Below, in pieces: positions 21,401-31,213 of a DNA stretch of 64,000 nt. This DNA is from Pyropia yezoensis. Taxonomy: Eukaryota > Rhodophyta > Bangiophyceae > Bangiales > Bangiaceae. The notes under the pieces were generated by a model. That model was not told the DNA's origin, did no database searches, and saw nothing but the letters and a program-made list of their open reading frames with translations. Where the stretch lies: NCBI GenBank assembly GCA_009829735.1, contig CM020619.1, forward strand, positions 14,251,777 through 14,315,776, written 5' to 3'. Numbering within the stretch: the first letter of the stretch is position 1; the number at the start of each line of letters is the position of its first letter. The position numbers and the translations under genes were made by a program.

Positions 21401-22641
21401 ACCTCCCGGCGGAGACCATCTGCGGCCGACGTTGCCGCCGCGAGGCGGTCCCGCTCGGCAGCGACCGCAGCATCCGACACGCGGAGGCGAGCACGGAGCT
21501 CCTCGGTGGACGCGCGGAGGGCCTCCACACCCGCAGCGTCCTTCTCGGCTTCGCGCAGCTTCTCCTTGAGCTCTTCCCGCTCCGTGGCGATGCGCTGGAG
21601 GGCACGTTTAAACGTGTTGGACACGTCCATCGACGGCGGCAGTACCTTGTGCTCGGGCTTGATTGGGGGGGGCGGCGGAGGGCCCCGTGAAGACTCCATC
21701 CCGCGGTCACCGAGGGCGCCCGCGGCGCGCTCCGTTACACCACCAACCGGCTTGGGCGCGACCGACCTCGACTCGTCCGACTCGCGCCGCTGCCGCCGGG
21801 GCGGAGCAAACGCTGGGGTATCCTTGGCCCCCCTCCTGACGTGCGTGCCCCGCGGGGTGGCAGGCCCAGACGCCGCAACCGCAGTCCCCCGCCGAACGCT
21901 CGGCAAGGCGCTCATCGAACCAGCCACGTTAGCGGCAGCGTATTCCTCTTGGTTGGAAAAGGCCGCCAGGGGGGACATAAATGATTCGCTCGAGTCGCCC
22001 GACGAACGCGGTGCCGCGCGGACGATGGAGCCAGGGCCGACAGGGGACGAATCGCCGCCGTCTGCCTCGCGGCGGGAGTTGCGAACGCGGAAAAAGTTGC
22101 GCACCGAGCTGTCGCCGTCATTCTCCCGCCGGTTGGTGGACAGTGTCGCAAAGCGCTTGAGCTTTTGTTGGCTAGGAGGGCCGCTACTACCGCCGCCACC
22201 CACAGCCGCGTCGCCGCTGCCACCCACGCCACCATGGTCCCGCAGCACGTTGGTCGCCGCCGTACCCGTCGCCCCTGGCATGCCGGCAGGCGCAACCGCC
22301 CCGGCTGCCCCCGGGCGGGGCAGGGAGGCGGAACGTGTGGAAAGGCGACGCTGAGATTTGGATGGCGACGACTTTGGGGAGGCCCCCGGCGAGCCGCCCC
22401 CCCCAACCGACGCGGTCGAGTTGCTGGGTAGCCTCCGTGGCACGTCCGGCATGGTCGACGGCGTCAGCACAGACGTCGAGGCAGAGGCGGGGGGGGGTGC
22501 GGGCGCCGGCTTGGCGCCCTGCACCTGTTGTCGAGGAATAGACACAGATGCGCCAGGCGGCGCGGGGGAGGTGGGGGGGGGGTTGTCATGGCGGCGGCCT
22601 TGGCCAATGGACTTGGAAAACTTGCGGGCGAGGCCCGCCAT
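15406..22641 (-). CDS. Giant alanine-rich coiled-coil protein with C-terminal membrane tail
   Basis: A single open frame of 2411 residues starting at ATG 22641 (MAGLARKFSKSIGQG), with no intron. Residues 1 to about 365 are Ser/Pro/Arg-rich and probably disordered. A coiled coil begins near VSNTFKRALQRIATEREELK and continues with heptad spacing to about residue 2330 (helix formers A, E, R, K, D, almost no Pro). The final 25 residues contain the hydrophobic segment SLAVGGVLVGGVGVVLRML followed by GGGKRR, which fits a tail anchor in the ER/Golgi or another organelle membrane. Architecture and length resemble a giantin-like golgin or another long tether, but low-complexity coiled coils match many families by composition, so this is inference. 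The extreme Ala content produces long open frames on the other strand that are not genes. Confidence 0.85.
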   Translation of the reverse strand: MAGLARKFSKSIGQGRRHDNPPPTSPAPPGASVSIPRQQVQGAKPAPAPPPASASTSVLTPSTMPDVPRRLPSNSTASVGGGGSPGASPKSSPSKSQRRLSTRSASLPRPGAAGAVAPAGMPGATGTAATNVLRDHGGVGGSGDAAVGGGGSSGPPSQQKLKRFATLSTNRRENDGDSSVRNFFRVRNSRREADGGDSSPVGPGSIVRAAPRSSGDSSESFMSPLAAFSNQEEYAAANVAGSMSALPSVRRGTAVAASGPATPRGTHVRRGAKDTPAFAPPRRQRRESDESRSVAPKPVGGVTERAAGALGDRGMESSRGPPPPPPIKPEHKVLPPSMDVSNTFKRALQRIATEREELKEKLREAEKDAAGVEALRASTEELRARLRVSDAAVAAERDRLAAATSAADGLRREVSHLDASLRAAQRDAATAAAEVTRKDERAAAFRSKWSAAQAALAEKAREADELGAALSTARSTVAAVEADLAAATARAEKAAACASAADKRLAAERERLGAATAKAAKAEEAASRRQAELDALTSRLAILTSRSSPHSSSSLLLRGRSTSSAGCGDADSSITDGAASASSVTDMAGDDEAAAAALADAEAVATDAESAAAARAADVSAATAATDAATSARDAALAALASTRKELEAARRAGERVRVEAEEERAAAAAAAAEEQAGLAVALDEARAALAKATAGAAAEKATLAAEVDATKARLAAAAEAAARDAEGIKKEAAAEVAAMSRRAEEAEDALRLRERELKAATARMKDGQSDAAAAERALASTEARLAAARRDAAATETELLAEVERTLSRAETLRKAVTAAEARAGAAEVATLELRASLSRSDTSTVAAREEAAALRKALATATSAAEAAADEREELARQVRAAESEARTSEERLADARATSDAAVSRASRLEETLRSAREVATNATDELAAAEAARTAAVAAASRAKARSEYLTTAVAGYEAEREALLEAAASAAAAKVESARLRSEANALTARADGLAAQLATSQAAEAATLDALRKVDGERAAAVAGEAAAASRAASASSERDTAEAEAASANERATALAVQAERAQEAAAASAAAAEKAAADCTAAEARAAAAGEAAAAAESALLAQGPDLEAARARAAAAEAVAAAAEARAGSALERADHLEADLAAVAQSRAAAEADRADAARALKAVEAAAEAAAARQADADAEAAALWSRLDTLAAEAATLETQLVAAADARAAAEQRAAEATAQVADHQAAAAEAEATATRLRATVAEAAERTTALAASRDELLARAAADSEAAAASVAAEAAATAEAAAQRLAACEAEAAAVGLRDALRGAEAAAEALALDVRSAGDRLGDATAGRAAAEAAVAAAHAELEAARQRVAAAEATAADSTATGASQTAAASEAAAALTAVRQQLDAAVASRADAERRRDNATADLAAARGELGAATAALDRLTADATAAQATASDAEARAEAAAAELTAQRAARVAAEEGLAAIEAQLRDAEAATAAAVARTAEVEAIAAAARAAADEGEDRRDRSVAAATAAADGAAAAAAANASLVEELAAASAKATAAIEAADASTKAARDAAAERDAATAKAEAATAALRDRDARLAAASERSTSLVAERDEAVAAAAAAEASACQMATAATAAAAEAEAASRREAAAVAAAEAAAERRAAAEAAAAEASASLDSERAATISARAAAAAAVDRVKAAEARALRSRRGAVAAKSAARDAEAGADAARQSLAGLQTNLAHLEAKASAVEAGSAALTETLAVERAAGNVLGAAVATCEAELVASAKRLDDARAALEARQGELAAVSADADTALSEADFVSFLAARSDEAAAGLARSVAAVAATAATALAASRELSDAKSEAAHRAADQSAAVDDAAAAESALRESRLTLAAATAARAAAEADRDAAIARIAAAEAGWAAAGETAREAVATTDRLRKEAAQAADGAAAATRDAAAAVVEASRLSDKVTTAKAAAAEAEAAATEAAASRRDAEADASAARVDLDRHRAQAAAAAADADADADAAVAAEAAVSVAEAALVDAEARAATAVADAAAAAKQRDMTAAEVEAAAVERAAADDEAARLEALLADTRAAAGAAAGRLAAAEAEAAAAVAASEQDAAAAAAAARVRADRAAEATATRARVDAAMAETARLHARVGAAEKARDAATARATAAADAAAAADAAVAAARSTVGDLPAQLAEAEAAVAAARDRAAAADAAAADARRRCEAAVEAAGADGKAASYALWEARNSLDDAARTEAKLRAELEAARAEAAAITAGAAAAKEKADAQMAALADQMHLLQRLVAGSPAEAAAAAKALRALTLAPAVDVPPDASAPRSTTPSTAGEEGSGGAGADVGADTRRLSESGTSAVSACSTRSNRSAVAVHSKSLAVGGVLVGGVGVVLRMLGGGKRR

Positions 22642-24244
22642 GACGCCGGGGGGTGGGGGAGAAGGGGGACGGGCAGGTGGGGAAGGGGGGGGGACCAGCA
22701 CGGTCCACAGCAGGGCAGGCGCAACGGAGAGAGGTGCCAGGCAGTGGAGGGTGCAACAGCAAGAAAAAAAAAGGGCGAAAAAAAGCCACACACGCCACTA
22801 CCGTGGCGGAAGAGCGCCGCAGCGGCCCCCACTGTACACGCTGGGCAGCGGCGTGTCCCAGGTCGGCTCAAGCTACGCACGCCGCGACGCACCGGACGGC
22901 GACGCCCAACGTATCGCTCACGGGTTGCTGCGCTCACAGCGGGGGTTCGTGGAAGGGCACAGCGGTTGTGGGCGGTGGAGAGGAGAGCGGAGAAGGGGGG
23001 GAGGGAGGGAGAGCGATACCAAATCCCACCGGACGCGTGCGCGCCACAGCCACGCCCGCACAGGCGCGGAGAGGGGGGGGGGCGGCTTGCACGCCGTGCG
23101 GGTGAGCGGCGCCAGCGTGCTGGGCGAGCAGGTGTGGAGTGTCGGGACGTGGGTGGGGGAGGGGGCGAGGGGGGGGGCGCACGTCGCCGCGCAGCGACAC
23201 CAACGGGCGGGCGACTGCTTGACGGGCCAAGTGGGACGGCGTGGCGGGCTCCCCCCCGCAGAGGAAAAAAAAATCAAGCAGGAATGCCAGTTGCAGAGGG
23301 GGTAGGGCGCTCAGAATTGGGGAGAGGGCGCGCGCGGCTCGAAAGTTGTGCCCCGAACTGTGGTCCACGCCGGGCGTGTGCCCCCCCCCCCCCCCCCCCG
23401 CGAGTGGCTCTGTGGGTGTGTGGTGGTGTGGCAGACGCGACGGGCCGTCACGAAGTCGAAACGGCTGTGGTGGCGGGTCGGGCCCTGAACCCCGCAAACA
23501 GATAGCAAGAGGGGGGGGGCGGGGTGGGGCGTGGGTGGCCCGCCCCCGTTCCAGCGTTCCAGCGGGGCCCCCGACACCAACACAATGGACGTGTGGGTCA
23601 GCGGCGTCCACAGGATAATAGAGCCCGCGCTGCCTGCGCCTCACATCGCTCGTTGGTGGTGGTGGGCCACGCCGCTCCACTATCGAGGGGTTCCCCCCCC
23701 CCCCCCCCCCTCGCCCCGTGCGCCCTGGCTCATCAAAGCAAGCCAATGGAACCCGTCGATGCAGGCGCTTTCCTCATTTGTATTGGTGTTGGGCAGCCAA
23801 TCAGGGGTGGCCATGGCATGCCTTTGGTGGCGGACAAAGCTCAACCTTGCCGATCTCGCCACCAGGGTCCCCGCAAGGCCCCGGCGTGAGCTGGGTTGGC
23901 ACGCGGCACGCCGCTCGCTTGTAGATTGACGTCCAGGCGACGGTGGCTGTTTCATTTTTTTTGCCGTGCTCCCCCACCCCCCACCCACCCCACCCTCTCT
24001 TGCGGCCATAGCTAGCTATCCATCAGCACCCCCCTTCCTGAGCTTGCGGAGAGGACACACAAGGGTGACAGCGAGGTAACGAGATCGGCAGCTCGGCAGA
24101 TTTCTTTCCTGGTTGCGACGTGTCCCCCGTCGGTGGGCAAAGAGGGGCACCAGCGTGGAGTCCTGAGCGCGTGCGACGAGCAGCCTCGAGCAGACGCGGG
24201 GGAGTGCCTCCCCAATCTCGACGGGCTGACACACGTGCCGCGCC
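22642..24244. other. Upstream flank of the coiled-coil gene, no further gene seen
   Basis: GC-rich sequence with G- and C-runs (for example 23378-23400 and 23692-23710). Open stretches on both strands are proline- or glycine-rich shadows of these runs. The promoter of the coiled-coil gene must lie at the left end, but no element can be named. Confidence 0.45.
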
Positions 24245-24350
24245 GCCCACTACAGTACCGCAACACGTGGACCTGTACGTGTGTATACCTGTACTTTCTT
24301 TCACGAAAGCACTTGGCTGGCTCACCAGTACGTACAGTACTATGGGCCCA
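24245..24350. repeat. GTAC-rich palindrome cluster
   Basis: Contains CTGTACGTGTGTATACCTGTAC, the short palindrome TTTCACGAAAG, and AGTACGTACAGTACT. It is similar in style to the cluster at 1531-1630. There is no coding potential. Confidence 0.35.
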
Positions 24351-26972
24351 CAGACGGGCACGGGCGGGGGGGCCGCCCTTCCAGCTGTCCCCAGAGATCC
24401 ATAGCTTCTTTCCCCCACCCCCGCCCCGCCCCCCAGCGCGCCAGGGCAGAAAACAAAGCGGTCAGCAACTTTTCGTTCAGTGTGACTCCACCACACGCGG
24501 TTGCCGTCGGGAAGGTGGGGGGGGCCGAGGGCGCAGGGTGCTGCCGCCCGCACTCAACGGCCGCGACGCCAGCAACGGCCGCCACCCCCGCGGACCATTC
24601 CGCGTGCGTCCCCCGGGAGACAGCCCCCCCGACTTTGACCCGCGTTTCACTCGCTGCCATGCCGCTGCTGGTGGTGGTGGCGCAGCAACCTTACGGCAAG
24701 GACGAGGATCGGGGACGCGCCGCTGCCCCTGACCCTTGCACGCAACGCCATGACGCGCACGCATGCCCTCCAAAGATAGGCAGGCAGGCGCAGAGGCGAC
24801 TCGACGGGCCGGCTTTCCGAAGAGCAGCCGCACAGGCCGACCCGGTGGTGAGCGCGCACCCAGGCGCAAACACCCCATCGCGTTCCCAGCCACCCAATGC
24901 CCCACATCGCCGTGCGCCGCTGCCCCCCGCCCCCGTCAGTGTGCCACCGCCCCCCCGTCCCTCCGGGACAACCCCGCTCACCACAATCGACACCCACCGC
25001 CGGGCGGGATGCGTGCCGCGCAATGGACTGGCGTCTGTGGCACCCGCGCTTGTGCTGCAGATGAGGATGAGGGCGGGTGCGGACCGTAGCGGGCAGAAGA
25101 CGTGGCGCATCCGCAGCTGTGCCGTGTACTTCGCAGGGGGCTCTTCATCCACAACAGTTGGGATGACGGTGCCGGTGGCGTAGGGCACGGGCAGGTTCGC
25201 CTCCGCCCTGGATGGACCCTCCATGGGAGAACAGGGGGGCGAGGACGGCGTCGCGTCACATGGACGCCCGGGGTGGGTCTGCAACGAGAAGCTGGCCGTC
25301 AGGAGAGGGGCGTGGGGAGCCTGCCGGGCCGTTTGGCTGTGGTGGCCAGCACGGGCCACCTCGTACGGTATGGACGCCCCGCCCACTGGCGGCGAGCGCG
25401 CGCCCGCCCAACGGCCGGGGGCGGCGACTCGGGTGCATGGCGCCGCGCCCGCTGCGGTGCTGCGGCCTGCGGGGAAACGCAAAAAAAGAAGAGGCAGCGC
25501 AGGGAGCGCGGCGCTCCCGCTCGGCACCATGACCACGCACTCCATCCCCGCCGCCCCGCGCTACGGGACCCCCGATCGGGGGCGCCTTTCCCCCCACCCC
25601 CCTCCCCCCCCCTTCCCAGCGCCATGGCATGCACAAGAGGCCCGTCTACAAACCCAACGCCGTACAAACGGTAGCCGCCGTACCTGTATTCGTATGTGCT
25701 GTACACAGCCTTTAAGTACACACAGCCAGGACTGGCCCAAAGGTAGCCCCCCGAACGAATCTCCTTTCTTCCCCACCCAAATGGTCACCAGAAGAACAGG
25801 CACGCTGGCGAACGCCACCTCCACGGGGGCAACCAGCCAGCGAGAGCCCCTCGATCGTGCCGACGGTCCGTCCCACCGCCGCCGCTACCTGCCGCCCACG
25901 CACCGCCGCGCCTCTGCCCGCCGCCGCACGTGACGCCCCACCCGTATAGCCGCGGTCGCACCGTGCGCCGCGGTGGCCGCCGCCGCGGCGCACACCCACC
26001 ACCACCTCCCCACCCCCCCACCCCCCCTCCCCGCCCCCTTCCCATTCCGCCCGCCTGTGGGACACCCCCCCCCCCCCGCCACGCCTCCCCCCTCCCCCCC
26101 TCCCCCCCCTCCGCCCCCCCCCTTCCTCCTCGTCACTGGTGCGCCGCCTCTCCCCCATCTCTCTCTCGCTCTCGCGCGCGCCGGCGCGGGGGCGCACGCC
26201 ACGCCCAGTGGACGACCCCCCGCCCCCCCCTCAACCCCTCGACCGACCGCCGCCGCGTCTGCAGCCGCCACGCCGCCGCGGGCCCCGCCGCGGCTGCTGC
26301 CCACACCCCACCCCCCCCCCCCCCACCATCCCCCCCCACCCCCAGCCAGCCAGTTCGTGGCGGCAGCGGAGCTTGCGCCACCCCCTCCCGGGAGGAGGAC
26401 TCCCCCACCCCCCCACCCCCACCCCCACTTCCCCCTGCCCCCTCCCCACGCACCCCCCCCCCCCCCCCCCCCCCCCCCCGCAACACCAACGACGCCCGCT
26501 GCACCGGCAATGGCCGCCAACGGCGGGGCGTCTGCCCGCCCCTGCCCGCCTGCCACACGGCCGGCACGGCGCGTCGACGCGCACCCGCCCCGCCGCCGCC
26601 GCCGCCGCCGCCGCCCCGCCCGCGGCAAAGAGCCCGCCACCCGCCACGCCCACAGCACCGCACCGCGGCAGGAGTCCATCCCGTTGGCAGAGGACGCGAC
26701 CGCCGCGGCCGCCGCAGTGGCACACGCGCGGCGCCGGCAGGGTCCCCCAGCGCGCGCGCTAGCGCGCCGTGCACGCAGGACCCCCTCCAAACCGGCACGG
26801 CGGGGGCCGTGCGTGGTGCCGTTGCCCTGTGTGCGTACCGGGGGGGGGGGGGGGGGGGGGGGCGGGGGGGTGGGCGTGGACGGCTGTGGCGGCTTGCAGC
26901 GCGGGGCACCCCCCAAGTGTAGGGCGCCCTTGGGGGAGGGGGGGGGAGGTGTGGAGCGTCGCTGCGGTACCG

Positions 26973-27055
26973 TAGCGTACCGTACGGTGCGGTGCGGTGC
27001 GGTGCGGTGCGGTGCGGAACGGTGCCGTGGAGTGCGGTGCGGTGTGGTGCGGTGG
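26973..27055. repeat. GGTGC pentanucleotide microsatellite
   Basis: About six perfect and several imperfect copies of a 5-bp unit (GGTGC/GTGCG), preceded by related GTACCGTA units. This is a simple tandem repeat in non-coding DNA. Confidence 0.85.
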
Positions 27056-27776
27056 CGAGGCGGTAGCGGTTGGGAAGAGGCTGGTGTGGCGCGGTGGCAA
27101 GCCGAGGGGGGAAACGTGAGTGTGCCAGACGGAGGGACTGGTGATGGTGTGTAGTGGAGGGGCCAGGCGGGGGGGAGGGGGCGGCGGGGGGGGGGCTCGG
27201 GAGACGCAGCGGGCCCGCTGGGGGAAGACGCAGCGGGGATGGGGAGGCACGGCAGCGTGGCTGCGGCAGTGACCGGGCGGCGGGTGCCAGCGGCGGTGGG
27301 TGGTAGCGGCGGGCGGGGTATGGGCGGCCGGACGTGTCGGGAGGGTGGGGGGGAGGTGCCGGCGGGAGTGAGGCGCCCCCCGGCGGCCGGCGCGCTTCCC
27401 CGCCCCCGCCCCCACCCGCCGGCCATTGTGGTTTCCATTCCGTCGTCCGCCCCCCCCTGCCCCCCACCCGTCTGGCAGCACGCGCGGTATGTGGGTCCAT
27501 AGTCATACCTACCTGCACACAATGCACGCCACCTGTGGATCTATGGCGCACACCCCGTCCTCGCACCCCCCTCATCGTTTTTCGTCGGCGCCACCGCCCC
27601 AACGGGGCAGCGAGCGCCGCCTCGACGGCGCGCCTCCCCCTCCCCCCCCCCCCCCCCGTGCCCCCCCCAGTCTGGGAGCGCGGCCGCCGCGGCGCCCCCC
27701 CTCCCCCCCCCCCACCCCCCCCCCACCACCACCACCACCCGCCGCGGAGGAGGGAGAGCGCGAGGGGTGGGACAAC

Positions 27777-27798
27777 AAAAAAAAAAAAAAAAAAAAAA
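27777..27798. repeat. 22-base A homopolymer
   Basis: An uninterrupted run of A followed by GAAAGG, unusual in such GC-rich DNA. It could mark the 3' end of a retrotransposed sequence, but no source gene or target duplication is visible. Confidence 0.8.
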
Positions 27799-28951
27799 GA
27801 AAGGACCGCCAGACGCGCCGCGCCACGCCGCGGCGGGCCACCGCCGACGCCCCACGCGAGTTGCCGTCGGCCACGCCCCTCCTCTCGCGCTACCACCAGC
27901 GCCCACACCCCCCATCCCACCCCCCCCCCCCCCCCCCCCCCCGCGCGGTCGTGCGCTACTCCGCGCCGCCCCGCACGGCGCGGCACGCGCGCGCGCAGTG
28001 CGCGCGAGCGCGGCGGCCCGCCCCCCCGTCCCGGGCCCACCCCCCCCGCCGCCGCTGCCAGACGTGGCGGCCGCACGCCGCCGCGACGCGGGCGGTTGGG
28101 GGCGGCTGCCCCGGCGGGTGGCAGCGGCAGAGGGGGGGCAGAGCGCGCGGATGCCGCCGTCAAGGAGAAGCGGAGAGGGGGGGGGGGTGGTGGGTGGTGG
28201 TGGTGGTGGTGGTGGTGCAGACGGCTGTGCCCCGTGTGCACGCGCGCCGCCGCCGCTGCTGCCGCCGCCACGTTCCCGCCGCCCCCAGCGCGCACAAAGG
28301 CAAGCGCGGCGCCCCCGCCGACGGAGACTACGGTCCCACGGGGGGTGGGGGGTGGGTGGGTGGGAGGGCGCGGCCGTCGCCACCCCCCCCCCGCCCCCCC
28401 CCCCCCAACCCCCCCCCGTCACCCTGCTGCCCCTGTTCCCCCCACCCCCCCCGCCCCCCCCCCCCCGCGCGCCGTTGGCTAACACGCCCACCCCCGCCGC
28501 CACGGCCGCGAACCCCGCCGGGCCGGCCGCCCCGACGGGGCGGTGCCGCCCGTCTTTGGCCGGCCCGCCGGCCAGCCGGCAGGGCAGGGCAGGCCAGCGC
28601 AGGGCCGTTGCCCCCCGTCCCGCCCTTCCCCCCCCCACCACTGCCTGCCCTCCGCCCCCGCTCCTGCGCTTGGCCTGCCGGCCGCCGGCCCCCCCCCCCC
28701 CCCTCTTTGTTTTTCGTTTTTGTTTTTTCTCCCCCGCGCCGTCCCCACCGGGTAGGGTGATTGTCGACGGGGTGCTTTTTTTAGGGGGGGGGGGGGGGTG
28801 GGGCGCCCCGTCGGCTGTGCAAGTCCATACGGTGTGGGGCGCTGCGCCGCCGCGGCGGGGCACGGTGCCCCTCCGCCGTGCCCCCCCCCCCCCCCCCTTC
28901 CCCCCCCACCCCCCCGCCCCGGGCTCGCCCCCTGCGCCCCTTCCACCCAAT

Positions 28952-28968
28952 CACCACCACCACCACCA

Positions 28969-29000
<32 letters not shown>

Positions 29001-29014
29001 GCCACCTCCACCGC
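28952..29014. repeat. CAC/CCG trinucleotide repeat
   Basis: About eight CAC units pass into CCGCCA hexanucleotide repeats. It is a compound microsatellite in non-coding sequence. Confidence 0.85.
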
Positions 29015-29099
29015 CGCCCCCCCCCACCGCCGTCGCCGCCCCTCCACGCTGGACGGCGGCCGCCGCCGCCGCCGCCGCAGCGCCGCGCGCGTGGTGGGG

Positions 29100-29123
29100 G
29101 AGAGAGAGAGAGAGAGAGAGAGA
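29100..29123. repeat. GA dinucleotide microsatellite
   Basis: About eleven uninterrupted AG units. It is followed by tandem copies of CCCCTCCCACACCCAA at about 29132-29178. Confidence 0.9.
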
Positions 29124-30307
29124 CGTGGGCCACCCCCTCCCACACCCAACCCCCTCCCACACCCAACCCCCTCCCACCCCCCCTCCTATCCTCTTCCAGC
29201 CGGCCGCCGCCCCCTTGGCACTGCATTGCCGTTTTTTTTCCTCTTTGGCTCACCCTCCCCCCCCCCCCCCCCCGCGCCGCGGCACTGTCCGTTTTCCGTC
29301 TCCCCGCACACTGACACGTCCCCGCGGAGTGAAGGGTGGGGGGGGGGGGGGGGGGGGGGGGAATGGCGGGGCGCCTGCGGTGCCGCCACGCGACTGGCGC
29401 GCTCACGTGTGGGGGGGGGGGGGGAGGGAGGGGTGAGGCGGGGGTGGTATCCTCCCCCCGCGTGTATGTAGGCGTCTTGCGCTCCACTCTCCTTTGCTGC
29501 TGCCGCCGGCAGCGGCGTCGGTGGCGGCGGCGACGGTCGGTGGGGTTGAGGGGGGCGGAGGGGGACGGGCTATGGGGGGGGGGGGGGGAGCAACACGGGA
29601 CTGGCGGCCGTGGCCGTTGGGCAGCGGCGGTGACAGCAGCAGCGGTAGCAGCCGCAGCAGCCGCAGCAGCGGCCGGCAGGCAGCTGCGGGGGGGGGAGGG
29701 GGGGAGGGGGGGGGGGGGGGTGGCCATCCCGGCGCGGCGTGGCGGCACCAGAGGCACGGGCGGGCGGCGGGGGGGGGGGGGGGTGGGGGGGGGGTGGGGA
29801 GCCCCACACGGGCGCGACGCGGCGGCGCCCTGCCAGCGCCGCCGCGGGGGGGGGTGGGGGGGCGCTGGCGTCCCTGCTGCCACTGCCTGCGGGCGGCGGC
29901 GGGGGCGGGGGCGGCGGGCACCACCACACCCCCCCCCCCCCCCTCCCCGCGGCCGGCGGCTGCCAGCTGGCCCGCCGGCGCTTCGCCGTCTGCCCACCCC
30001 CGCCGTGCCGGCCGCCCCCCCCACCCCCCCCCCCCCCCTCCTCTGCGCAAGCAGGCTGGCAGGCAGCCACGCCCCGCCCACCCGGCTGGCCACCGGCTGC
30101 CCCAGCCGGCATCCGGTCCGCCTCGTCGGGGGGACTCGACGCCCCGGCTGCAGACGGCCGGCCGGCCCGGCGAGCGGCCAGACGGGCGGACGGGCGGGCG
30201 GGCGGGCGGGCGGTCGGGCGGTCGGGGGTGGGGGGGGGGGTCGGGGGGACGGGCAGGCCGGGCGGGGGCGGACGGGCGGGCGGGGGCGGGGAGGGCGTTT
30301 CTCCTCT

Positions 30308-30372
30308 GCCCCTTCCCCCCCCCCCCCCCCCCCCCCCCGCCCCCCTTCTTTTTCTCCCTTTTTTTTTTTTTT

Positions 30373-30404
<32 letters not shown>
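30308..30404. repeat. C-run, 15-base T-run and 30-base C-run
   Basis: A polypyrimidine tract: C-runs from 30315, T at 30359-30373 and C at 30375-30404. It is nearly pure pyrimidine on +. It could adopt triplex-type structure and is a likely site of base-count error. Confidence 0.85.
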
Positions 30405-30405
<1 letters not shown>

Positions 30406-30796
30406 CCGCCCCCCCGCGCGGCCGCCGCGGGGGGGGGGCCGCCCCGCCGGGGGGGGGGGGGGGGGGGGGGGGGGGCGTGGGCGGGTGGGTGGGTGGTAGC
30501 GCCGCCCCCGCAGACGCCGGCCGGCTCGGCACGCGCCGCCATCAGCGCAAGGGGGAGGGGGCCGTCTCCTCCTCCGCCGCCCCGCTCCCACCCCTTGCCA
30601 CCTTGCCCCGCCGCCCCCCCCCGGCGGCGTGCGGAGCCACGCTGCCCCGCACGTACCACCTACCTACCCCCACCCACCCACCACCCACCACCCCCCCCGC
30701 CCCTACACCTACCCGTCTTGAGCAGACCACCTGCTCCGCTCCCGCCGCCCACCCACGTGCCGCGACCCCCCCCCCCGCAGACCACCCCCCGCGCCA

Positions 30797-31175
30797 ATGG
30801 CAACGGGTGTCGGGGGCGCGCCGGTGCCGGGGGTGTGGTGGAACCCGCCGCCGGTGCCCGCCGCGGGGGGGCCCCGGTGGCGGTGTGAGCCCACCCAGCG
30901 GGGGGACGGCGGCGGTGGCGGCGGCGGTGGCGGTGGGGACGGTGGTGGCGGCGGTGGGGGTGGTGGTGGCGGCGGCGGTGGGGGTGTCCCTGTCGGGAGC
31001 GGCGGCGGCGGCGGCGGCGGGGACCGGAGCTGGGGGTATGGCGGCACTGGCGCCGCGGGCAGCGGCCGGCCGGAGCTGCCCGCCGCGGCGGCCGCTTTTG
31101 CCGCCGCCGCTGGCGGCCGCGACGGGGCGTCGGCCGACGCGGGCAGCGGCCCGTCGGCGGGGAGCGCCCATGCAG

Positions 31176-31213
<38 letters not shown>

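Larger units (their letters stand above)
24351..30796. other. 6.4 kb gene-poor tract of homopolymers and microsatellites
   Basis: From 24.4 to 25.9 kb the sequence is GC-rich but mixed. From 25.9 to 30.8 kb it is dominated by runs of C (25-30 bases) and, on the other side, runs of G. All long open stretches here read as Pro-, Gly- or Arg-rich low complexity in several frames at once, without domains or consistent frame. I found no splice-linked gene. Named repeats inside are listed separately. A fast-evolving low-complexity gene cannot be ruled out. Confidence 0.45.

Noticed and set aside
19799-22354. Open frames of 490-850 residues on + opposite the coiled-coil gene
   Set aside because: They are antisense shadows: GCC/GCG alanine codons read backwards stay open. 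No domain, start context or conserved motif supports them.
25885-30888. Proline-, glycine- and arginine-rich open frames of 200-700 residues
   Set aside because: Several overlap in all frames on both strands in homopolymer DNA, and none has a domain or consistent frame.
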